In this document: positions 16,196 through 26,000 of the stretch, one piece after another | How the letters are laid out: each line of letters opens with the position of its first letter | How positions within the stretch are numbered: position 1 is the stretch's first letter | Made by a program: the position numbers and the translations under genes | NCBI GenBank assembly: GCA_030412945.1 | Contig: JAUHJS010000003.1 | Coordinates: 249,507 to 313,506, forward strand | Direction of reading: 5' to 3' | DNA length: 64,000 nt | Source: Shiella aurantiaca | GTDB lineage: Bacteria; Bacteroidota; Bacteroidia; Cytophagales; Cyclobacteriaceae | Notes under the pieces: generated by a model | Told to the model about the DNA's origin: nothing | Databases searched by the model: none | What the model saw: only the letters and a program-made list of their open reading frames with translations

Positions 16196-17992
16196 TTATT
16201 TTTTGCCTTTGGCCTCTTTACTGGCCTTCATGGCTTCTTCTATTCGTTGTTGGAAAGATGACTTGGTTTTGTTCTGATTCTTCTTCTTGTTCTCTTCCAT
16301 AATCTTCTTCAGTTTTTCTTCATCTACAAACTGGCGGATGATGTATTGCTGACCGAAGGTAACCATGTTTGATACGAAGTAGTAGAAGCTCAAACTAGCC
16401 GGGAAGGAGTTCAAAACAAACATGAACATAACAGGCATGATGTACGAAAGCTGCTTCATGGGGCCTGTTACCGTGCTTACTTGGTTATTGCTCCATGTAT
16501 ACAAAATAGTAGAGGCCGTCATCAATATGGTAAACAAACTTACGTGGCTTCCATAAAATGGAATGCTGAACGGTAGGTTCAAGATGTTGTCGTAAGTAGA
16601 AAGGTCATCAGCCCAAAGGAAAGCTTCTTGGCGCAGCTCGATGGAGTTGGGGAAGAAATTGAACATGGCCAAAAGGATAGGCATTTGCAAAAGCAGAGGG
16701 ATACAACCACTTAGCGGATTTACTCCCGCCTTGCTGTAGAGTTGCATTTGCTCCGACTGTATTTTCTGCATGTCGTCCCCATATTTCTCTTTCAATTCGT
16801 CTAGCTCAGGCTTCAAGATTTTCATCTTAGCCATGCTGAGGTAAGAAGAATAGGAGAGAGGAGAAAGAATCAGCTTAATAAACAATACCAGCAAAATGAT
16901 GATGATACCGTAATTGCTGATATATTTTTCTAGAAATTGGAATACTTGGATGATAACGAACTTATTGATCCAGCTGAAAAGTGCCCAGCCCAAGTCGATG
17001 TTTTCGCTAAATCCTTCGGTTACTTTCTTCAGGATTTTGTAGTTGTTGGGGCCATAATAGAAACTCAGATTTCCTTTTTCAAGATCTTCTAAGCTTACTA
17101 CCGATTCGAACGAAGTATTTTTCACATAGGTAGTATCGCTTTCTTTCCCTTCAGTACGGATAAAGTTCACCTTAAAATTGTCCTTAGAGATAAGTGCCGC
17201 AGTGAAGAATTTCTGTTTTAGGGCAATCCAGCGTACACTTTCTTCCGGACTTTCCTCTGTAAGGTCGATACCATTGGCACCCACGGTTTCGAAGTTTCCG
17301 GTGTTGGTGTAATAATTTACGGAGGATTTATTGCGGCTGTCTTGCAAATCATTCTCCAGCTTCTTCATGTTTTCGCTCCAGGCAAAAAGCGCAGAGTTGC
17401 TGGTGAAGTTTTGTCCTGACTGACTGGTAATCAGTTTATAACCTAGCTCATACGAATTCGGTGCTAAGGTATATTCTTGTACCAAGGTGCCTGTTTCGGT
17501 GGCCACACTAAAACGCAAGGTAAGCGTATCGTTCTCTACGCGTGTTTCAGATGCACTAGCAGTAAAATAGAGGTCGTTGATAGCAATTGGGTTTGCCAAA
17601 GGTAAGGTCAATGATTGGGTATTGTTCAACTCGTCTATCAAGACCAAAGGCTCTTTGGTATAGGTTTGAAAATCTTTCAAAACCACTTTTTTCACCATAC
17701 CTCCTTTGGTAGAGAAAGTGAATTGTACCAATTGGTTTTCCAATACTACTTCTTTCTCTTCGCCTTCTGCAGCTGTAGCTAATGTACCCATTTGGGCAAG
17801 TTTTTCTTGACGAGCTGCAGAGTCTATGGCCGTAATGACCGGACTAAGAGCAGGGCTGGCTTCAGTACTTATACTTTGTTCGATTGGAGGATTCTCTTCA
17901 AGGGGAATCTCGGGCTTGGGTGCAAAAAACTGGAAGTAAATGAGTACCAGCATCGACATAAGTACGAGACCTATGGTTTGGTTTCTATCCAT
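16196..17992 (-). CDS. yidC: Membrane protein insertase YidC
   Basis: A 598-residue protein. It has an N-terminal transmembrane anchor (TIGLVLMSMLVLIYFQFFAP), a large periplasmic beta-domain (about 75-340), then the conserved insertase core from about 365: NYGIIIILLVLFIKLILSPL, MKILKPELDELKEKY, GVNPLSGCIPLLLQMPILLA and further helices. The C-terminal tail is basic (EAMKASKEAKGKK). It inserts proteins into the inner membrane alone or with SecYEG. Downstream of pyrG on the same strand, 64 bp apart, the usual order in this phylum. Confidence 0.98.
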   Translation of the reverse strand: MDRNQTIGLVLMSMLVLIYFQFFAPKPEIPLEENPPIEQSISTEASPALSPVITAIDSAARQEKLAQMGTLATAAEGEEKEVVLENQLVQFTFSTKGGMVKKVVLKDFQTYTKEPLVLIDELNNTQSLTLPLANPIAINDLYFTASASETRVENDTLTLRFSVATETGTLVQEYTLAPNSYELGYKLITSQSGQNFTSNSALFAWSENMKKLENDLQDSRNKSSVNYYTNTGNFETVGANGIDLTEESPEESVRWIALKQKFFTAALISKDNFKVNFIRTEGKESDTTYVKNTSFESVVSLEDLEKGNLSFYYGPNNYKILKKVTEGFSENIDLGWALFSWINKFVIIQVFQFLEKYISNYGIIIILLVLFIKLILSPLSYSSYLSMAKMKILKPELDELKEKYGDDMQKIQSEQMQLYSKAGVNPLSGCIPLLLQMPILLAMFNFFPNSIELRQEAFLWADDLSTYDNILNLPFSIPFYGSHVSLFTILMTASTILYTWSNNQVSTVTGPMKQLSYIMPVMFMFVLNSFPASLSFYYFVSNMVTFGQQYIIRQFVDEEKLKKIMEENKKKNQNKTKSSFQQRIEEAMKASKEAKGKK

Positions 17993-18056
17993 TGTATCTT
18001 TTTGAAACGAATGATTGGTAAATATTTTAAAAAGGGCTCGAAATTACGCAAATAAT

Positions 18057-19688
18057 TTAAATTACCACTTGTTCGCGAGCCGACTTGTGTTCAATGGCAG
18101 CCTTAACGAATTTTACAAACAAAGGATGTGGATTGAGCACAGTGCTTTTCAATTCAGGATGGAACTGCACACCCACAAACCACGGGTGATCTTTCAATTC
18201 GATGATTTCTACCAATTTGGTATCAGGATTTACCCCCGAGGCCAGCATACCCGCATCTTGGAACTGATCCAAATACTTGTTGTTGAACTCGTAGCGGTGG
18301 CGGTGGCGCTCCATAATGTGGGCTTTGCCGTACACCGAAAACGCCTTGCTATTTTTCTTGATATCGCATGGGAATGCACCTAAGCGCATGGTGCCGCCCA
18401 TGTTTTTGATTTTCTTTTGCTCGGCCATCATGTCGATTACCGGATGCTTGGTTTTGGGTTTTACCTCCGTACTGGCAGCCTCTTTCAAACCCAGTACGTT
18501 GCGGGCAAATTCAATGGCCGCGCATTGCATACCTAGGCAAATGCCGAAGAATGGGATTTTGTTCTCTCTTAAGTATTTGATAGCCTGTATCTTGCCTTCT
18601 ATTCCCCTTTCGCCAAAGCCGGGCGCTACCAGCACACCATCGAGGCTATTAATGTAATCGTGTACGTTGGCTTCTGTTATTTCTTCCGAAGAAATCCACT
18701 TGAGGTGCACCTTGCATTCATTTTCAGCTCCGGCATGGATAAAGCCTTCCACGATGGACTTATAGGCATCTGGCAGCTGCACGTATTTACCCACCAAGCC
18801 GATTTTCACCTCACTGGTAGGGTTTTTCAATCGACCCAAAAACTCCTTCCATTCTTCAATGTTGGGTTCGTTTTTGTGCGGGATTTTCAACTTGGCCAAT
18901 ACGCGCTCATCCAGCTTCTCTTTCTTCATCAAAAGAGGCACATCGTATATGGTTTCGGCATCGAGGGCTTCTATTACCGAATTGATGTTTACGTTGCAGA
19001 AAAGGGCCAGTTTCTTACGGATATCCATAGGGATATGGCGCTCGGAACGACACACTAAAATGTCAGGCTGGATACCTGCCTCCAGCAGTTGTTTCACCGA
19101 GTGCTGGGTGGGCTTGGTTTTGAGTTCTCCGGCTGCTTTTAGGTAAGGCACTAAGGTAAGGTGGATGACCAAAAAGTTATTAGAACCTAAGTCCCACTTG
19201 GCTTGACGCACGGCTTCAATAAAAGGAAGCGATTCAATATCGCCCACGCAGCCACCGATTTCGGTGATTACGATATCATACTTTCCGGTATCGGCCAGCT
19301 TGTAGAAGTTGTGTTTGATTTCATCGGTAATGTGCGGGATTACCTGTACGGTTTTTCCCAAATATTCGCCCTTACGCTCCTTGGTGATTACGTTATTGTA
19401 AATCCTTCCGGTGGTCACATTGTTATCTTGCGATGTTGGGATGTTGAGAAAGCGCTCATAGTGACCCAAATCCAAATCGGTTTCGGCACCGTCATCGGTC
19501 ACATAGCATTCGCCATGCTCGTAGGGGTTGAGCGTTCCCGGGTCGATGTTGATATATGGATCAAATTTTTGGATGGTGACGGAGAGGCCGCGTGCCTGAA
19601 GCAATTTGCCTAAAGAGGCCGCGATAATACCTTTACCAAGAGAAGAAGTAACCCCACCGGTTACGAAAATAAATTTTGCAGAAGCCAT
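18057..19688 (-). CDS. pyrG: CTP synthase
   Basis: A 543-residue enzyme of normal length. The synthetase domain opens [20 protein letters not shown] and contains [20 protein letters not shown]. The C-terminal glutamine amidotransferase domain holds the nucleophile motif [17 protein letters not shown] and the His-Glu pair VQFHPELKS. It aminates UTP to CTP using glutamine. A -7 promoter element lies 26-33 bp upstream. Confidence 0.99.
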   Translation of the reverse strand: MASAKFIFVTGGVTSSLGKGIIAASLGKLLQARGLSVTIQKFDPYINIDPGTLNPYEHGECYVTDDGAETDLDLGHYERFLNIPTSQDNNVTTGRIYNNVITKERKGEYLGKTVQVIPHITDEIKHNFYKLADTGKYDIVITEIGGCVGDIESLPFIEAVRQAKWDLGSNNFLVIHLTLVPYLKAAGELKTKPTQHSVKQLLEAGIQPDILVCRSERHIPMDIRKKLALFCNVNINSVIEALDAETIYDVPLLMKKEKLDERVLAKLKIPHKNEPNIEEWKEFLGRLKNPTSEVKIGLVGKYVQLPDAYKSIVEGFIHAGAENECKVHLKWISSEEITEANVHDYINSLDGVLVAPGFGERGIEGKIQAIKYLRENKIPFFGICLGMQCAAIEFARNVLGLKEAASTEVKPKTKHPVIDMMAEQKKIKNMGGTMRLGAFPCDIKKNSKAFSVYGKAHIMERHRHRYEFNNKYLDQFQDAGMLASGVNPDTKLVEIIELKDHPWFVGVQFHPELKSTVLNPHPLFVKFVKAAIEHKSAREQVVI

Positions 19689-20075
19689 AAGTCGTTTTAG
19701 TGCCTATGGGATGCAAAGGTAATCTAAATCCAAGAAAAAGGGAGCGGCTAGGCAGATTTAATTCCACTTCTACGACAAGTACCATTGCCTAGCGGTAGAT
19801 TGCAATCGGGGTGTTTTTGGAATGAAAAAAGGAACAAACGAGGCTCTGCTATTTTCATTTTGAGAATCTGGCTATCAAAATGATATTTTCTGACGATTTT
19901 TCTCTTTTATAAGTGCTTGATAAACAATAAATTGTTAATTTGTGCTTATTTTTTAGTTACTTGAAGGGGCTAATGTTTATTAAAAGGCAATCTATTCTGT
20001 ATTTTTGTGAGTAATGCATTTTTTGAAGCCTACTAACTGATTCAGTGATGGATAGTACTAAACGAGCTTCCACGT
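19689..20075. other. 387-bp intergenic region with divergent promoters
   Basis: Holds a TACCTTTG -7 element for pyrG (complement of 19714-19721) and a TATTTTTG -7 element for the giant adhesin gene (20000-20007); the latter implies a 5' leader of about 60 nt. An eight-base inverted repeat (GCTAGGCA at 19747, TGCCTAGC at 19786) spans a 31-nt loop. No coding frame of note is present, and no RNA gene was recognised. Confidence 0.6.
20000..20007 (+). promoter_or_regulatory. -7 promoter element of the giant T9SS cargo gene
   Basis: TATTTTTG matches TAnnTTTG. The expected -33 region carries only a T-rich stretch, so the -33 match is weak. It is 69-76 bp before the ATG at 20076. Confidence 0.5.
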
Positions 20076-23000
20076 ATGCGGCTATTTTTTAATCCTATGT
20101 ATCGGAAGATTATTTTCTATTTAGGCGCCTTTCTTTTTCTGACGGGCATTTCACAGCAAGTACATGCGCAATGTAGTTCCTTGAAGCCTGCCATTCAGGT
20201 AGATTTTGATGCGGGCAATGGCTGTGGACCTACTGCGGTGAGTTATGAAATTACCTATAGTTTTTTCTCTGCCCAAAATCCTAACAATATCACCATTCGT
20301 TTCCGTTGGAATGATCCAGCTAATAATGTTTCTGAATTTTCGGTCGGTGACCCCGGTTTTGTAGTAGGTGGTGGAAATACTACTTTTTCGGCTACAGGTT
20401 CCTTTGTTTATGTGGATAATCAAGATTGTTCGTATGAAGCACAGGCCTTTATTGTTATCAATGGTGTAGAATGTCCATCGTCTGAACAGCCTCAATTCGT
20501 AAGCAGTTGGGGGCGCGATAATCAATTTGGTGCTGCACTCGATATCAATCCGGATGAATATAGCATTTGTGAGGGAGAAGGTATTCCTGCTACTATATTC
20601 AATGATGCCAGTGAGTTTAATTGTAGAATAGCTGTTGAACCAGATGCCCCTAACCAATTACCTCGCTATGTGCAGTTTGTGTATGGAACCAATCATACCA
20701 ATGCTAACGGGATAAAAAATGTACGTATCAATACAGGAGTCGGAGGGATTGTGAATATTACCGATGGTACAGGTGCTCGGGCTGCTAATGTCACACGCTC
20801 GGGAGTTACAGCTGCGCATTTTGGGCCGATAGAAGAAGTGCCCTTTCCTGCCAATGGGCCTACGCGCCAGTCTTTTCCCGTTAGTGCGGTGGCCAATGCG
20901 GCCAATGTGGTGGGCAATTATGTAGAACTTACCATGTACAATTGGAACACCTGTAATCCATGGAATGGAAGTACGGCCAATCCTAACTATGCCGATGCCA
21001 TATCTGAAACTGTACGTATCAATGTGGTGGATTTACCGAGTGCGACTATCAATTACCGTTTTTCAGATAACTCCAATAACCCAACAGCCCAATATTGTCC
21101 CGAGCAGGGCATTCGGTTAACGGCCACGGGAATAAATGGTGCCGATCGCTATCGTTGGGAAATCTACAATGGCCCTACCGCAGCCTCCGGTATTGCTATT
21201 GATAGCGATGGTGGCCAACGCATGCGCAAGCCTGATAATGGGAACAACCCTACCAGTAGCTTTGGGGCTTATGAAAACCAGAATTTTATTAATGTAGACG
21301 ATGGGTTTCCCTCCTCCACCACTCCGGGAATGAAATTGGTACGTTTGTATGTGAGGAACACTGGTCCCGATGGGTTCTGCTATAACCTTATAGAGGGAAG
21401 TTTGGAAATTATTCAGGCTCCCGCAGCTCAGATTGGTATCAATGGCAATGTGGCTGCTGCCAATACACCTTTTGAAGTATGCTATGATGGTAGTACCTAT
21501 GATTTCATCTTGACCGATGAATCTACTTTAAAAAATGGATCGACCCAAACTACTTGGCGGGTGCTGGATAGAAACAATTCCGTGATCTACGGCCCTGTTT
21601 CTCAAAATAACAATGCTACTCCCTTTGATTTTCCTGAAGCGGGAAATACCTTTTCAGTAACGGATGTAGGCCATTACCAAGTAGAGCTTACCAATTTCGA
21701 TAATATTACTACCTGTGCCACCACCGATGTGTTTGATATTTTTGTCTACGATCTTCCGGAGGCCACTTTTACAGCCTCTACGGAGTGTGCTGGTAGCACT
21801 AATAATACAAACAATACCTTATTCCAGAATATCAGCGGTACTATGCAGGGGATAAGTCCTCAGTTGAATGGGGAAACCATCACCACCTGGGAATGGGATT
21901 TTAGCTATGATGGGATAACTTTCAATGTTGAAAGAACCGCCAATAACAATACCTCATTCAGACGATATCTTAACAGTGCAGGCAATGGAGTGGCTCCTTC
22001 CGAAGCAGGCACCTACGATGTGGCCTTGCGTGTCCGCACCTCCGAAGGTTGTGAAGATATCACTGTAACTCAAGTAACGGTATTGCCCAATCCGGTAAGC
22101 AGCTTTTCTGCCGAGTACAATGGCAATCCTTACGCGGGTGAAGCGCTTTGTCCTTCGGAAACTCTGACTTTTACCAATACCTCAGACGAAAGTTTGAATG
22201 ATGTCAGCCTGAGTCCGGTTAGTTATCAGTTAGAAATTCAACAAGGCGCAAGTACCACTATAGTAGCGATTGGAGGAGAAAACGCCACTGCTTCTTATGC
22301 ATTTCCGAATGTTTCAGCCGGAGCGCTGGTATATACAGTGCGTTTGCAAGCTTTAGGGAATAATGGCTGTCCGATTTACAGTGCACCCATTACAGTAAAT
22401 GTGAGTCCGGGCGCACCTTCTAATTTTGGAATTACCTATGTAAGTGATAACAATCCTTATGATGGGTTTGCCAATAATTGTAGTCCTCTGGAACTGCGCT
22501 TTACTGCCGATGCAGCCACTACTACTCTCAATCCTGATACGTATACATGGGTAATACGCGATGGAGCAACTATCATTAATGGAGGGGGAGTTACCCAAGC
22601 CGGAAATTCTTATGATTTTGAGTTTGAAAATGAATTTCCCACTATCAGTGCGAAAAACTTTACAGTAGAGCTTCGCCCTATCAAAGGAGGCATTTGTATT
22701 GGTACTTCTACCAAAATTGTAAAAATCAATCCTCAGCCCAGTGCCGATTTTGACATCACGCTAGTCAGTGAGAATTGCGATGAAGTGGTATATGAGCTGG
22801 AAGCTACTCAGAAAGGCTTGGTTACTTACGATTGGGATTTTAACCCTGCACCAGATGATTTAGATTTTACCTTAAGTGGTGATAATAATATCATTCGTGT
22901 TACATACAATCGTCCACCTGCTGCCGGAAGTAATTTATTGCCGGATTTTATCTTGGAAGCCGAAAACGTATTGGGCTGCTTTAGCCAAACTATTACTCAG

Positions 23001-26000
23001 CAACCCACAGTACCTATTGCTAAGCGTGATGATGATGAAACTATAGTACTTACCGCCACTTCAGCTACTGAAGGATGCGAACCCAATTTTGCAGTTAATT
23101 TTTCTAATGATACCAATTTAGGCAATTTGCCTCCGGCTACTACTTTCAGTTTGAGTGTACGCAATGCAGCCAATCAGGAAGTGTTTGATGCGGCCAATCT
23201 AAGTGGAGATTTAACCCTAGTAACAGACTTTACCTATACTTTCCCTACACGCGGTTTTTATCGGGTAGATTTAATTGCCAATCTCCCTTCTACCTGTATC
23301 AGCGTGAGTACGCCCCCTATTGAGGTGGAAGTTAATCCGCTACCTGTTCCGGCCTTTTCAACTAACTTCACGGAAGGTTGCGGGCCGCTGGATGTGCAGT
23401 TTCAAGATCAGTCTACAGTGCCGTCTGTAACGGGAATAAATCCTACAGGAGCCGTTAACTATCGCCATTGGACCATTACCGATATAAGTAATAATGTGCT
23501 TATTGAAGATATTCCAAATGGGGGAGCTACCCTTAACCGCACCCTAGAAAACCCGAATAATTCCGGATTGGCCTTTATTGATTATCGGATAGATTTAGAG
23601 GTAAGCAATACCAAAGGCTGCGTATCGCCTGTGGTAAGTAGGGTAGTGCGCGTATTCCGCGAGCCTGAAGTGGATTTTAGCATCTTAGGAGGTACATCTT
23701 TCTGCCAAGAGGGTTATATAGTGGAGTTTTCCATTGATCCGGAACAAAATCCGGCCAATACTACCTACAGCTTTAATTTTGGAGATGGTACCATAACTAC
23801 GCCTACCACGTCTTTGGCGAACCAAACCCATACTTTTGTCAACCGTCTGGGCTACAACGGCACAGATTCCTATACGGTGCGACTTACGGCCACCACCCCC
23901 GATGGCTGTACCGTTACGCGCAACCGTACCGTCACATTACGGCCTCAGCTTGATGCCAATTTGGTATCGGATAAATCGGAAGGATGTGCGCCTTTACAAG
24001 TGAATTTTACTAATATCAGTTTGCCCGCTTCCAATTTATTGCAATCAGCTTCTTGGTCTTTCCGCGAAGTAGGTACGGTAGCTTGGACAAATTTTAGTAG
24101 TGGCTTGAACAATGCCCAACATACCTTTGTCAATACTTCAGGAGCTACCAAGGAATTTGAAGTTCGCTTGCAAGTCACTAGTCTTCAGGGTTGTACGGAT
24201 GAATTCATTTCAGGGAATACCATTACGGTATTTAGTAGTTTTGCTTCGGGTGCCATCGTAAATAACAATACCGAGGTATGCGCCTCTGAGGGAAATGTTG
24301 CCTACCAAATTGAGCCTACTGACGTTCAGGCAAATTCAACCTATACATGGTCCATTAGTCCAGTAGTGGGCTCTTCGGCCAATGCCTTTATCAGCAGTGG
24401 CCAAGGAACGAATAGTATACAAATCAATTATTTGGCCAATGCGGGCGATTTACTATTGCAAGTAGTAGAAATGGACGATAATGGCTGTTCGGGCGTTCCG
24501 GCTACTTTACCGATTACGGTCAATCCGCTTCCGCTGGGAACACTGAATGGTACTACCAATATTTGTAGAGGAGAGATTACCGATTTGGTATTCGACCTAC
24601 AAGGAACCGGTCCTTTCAACGTAATATATAATGAAGGAACCACTCCACGCTCACTCACGGGCATTTCCGATGGGCATGTGCTGAGCGTATCGCCCAATAG
24701 TTCAAGAAATTACACCTTGGTATTGATTGAAGATTTAGGCACCGGATGCCAAAACACAGTGAACAGCAGTGCTTTTGTCAATGTGTTTAATCCGCCTAGC
24801 TTATCGGTTAGTGGCAATGCCACCATTTGTAGAGGAGAAAGTGCTAATCTGGTCTTTAATTTGGGCGGTGCAGGGCCTTGGGATTTTACCTATTCGGATG
24901 GAACGAGCACATTTGATGTCATTGGGGTGAACAGTTCATCTCACGTGGTTTCGGTTAGTCCTACTGCTACTACCACCTATTCCTTGGTATCCATTACCGA
25001 TGCCAATACGTGTAGCAATACCTCTTTAAATGGCTCGGTGGTGGTGCAAGTAAATGATTTGCCTCAGGCGGTTCTTTCGGGGAATCAGGCTATTTGTAAA
25101 GGAGAGAGCCCCGAGCTACAAATTGAGTTCCTTGCCGGAGAAGCTCCGTTTAGGATTCGATACACCGATGGAAGCTTGATTTATACCTTGGTAGATGTCA
25201 ATCCCGATCCTATTACCAATACTTTCTTTTTCAGCCCCAATGCGCCAATCAGCACAGTTACCTATACTTTGGTAGATATCAGGGACGCCAATAATCCGAA
25301 TTGCTTTGCCGATATTCCTTCCGGATTGCTCACTGGTTCGGCTTTGGTGCAGGTAAATGAATTGCCTACGGCTGCTTTGAGCACGGAAGAAAACAGTATC
25401 GCTACTTCTGCTACCATTTGTGTGGGCGATGAAATTCCGCTTTATTTTACACTTACCGGAGCAGGGCCATTCTCAGTAAGCTATACCGATGGTTTTTCTA
25501 CCTTTAGCGATGTGTTCGATAATGGTGATTTTATTACCGTATCGCCACTAGATAATACTACCTACACCTTATTGGAAGTGGTGGATAACTCTACCACCCA
25601 ATGTGTGGCGCAAGAGCTAGGGGAAGAAGTGAACATTACGGTAAATCCATTGCCAACGGCAGATTTCACCGTTCTCACACCAACGATTTGTGAAGGTGGA
25701 CAAACGACCTTGCGTTTTACTTTTGGAGGAAACGGCCCGTGGATGTTTAGCTATACCGATGGCATAAGCACTTTCAGTCGTGTTTCGTTCAATACTACCT
25801 TTGACGAGGTAGTGCAACTCAACGCTGCTACTACCTTCACTCTTACGGAAGTAAGTGATAACAACGGATGTACGATCTTTCCTACCATTAGTCGTGATGT
25901 AAATATTAATAATTTGCCTACCGCACTCTTGCAGGGAAGTGATTTGTATTGCCAAGGCGAAAGTGTGGAATTAGTTATGAGCATCAATGGCAACGCGAGC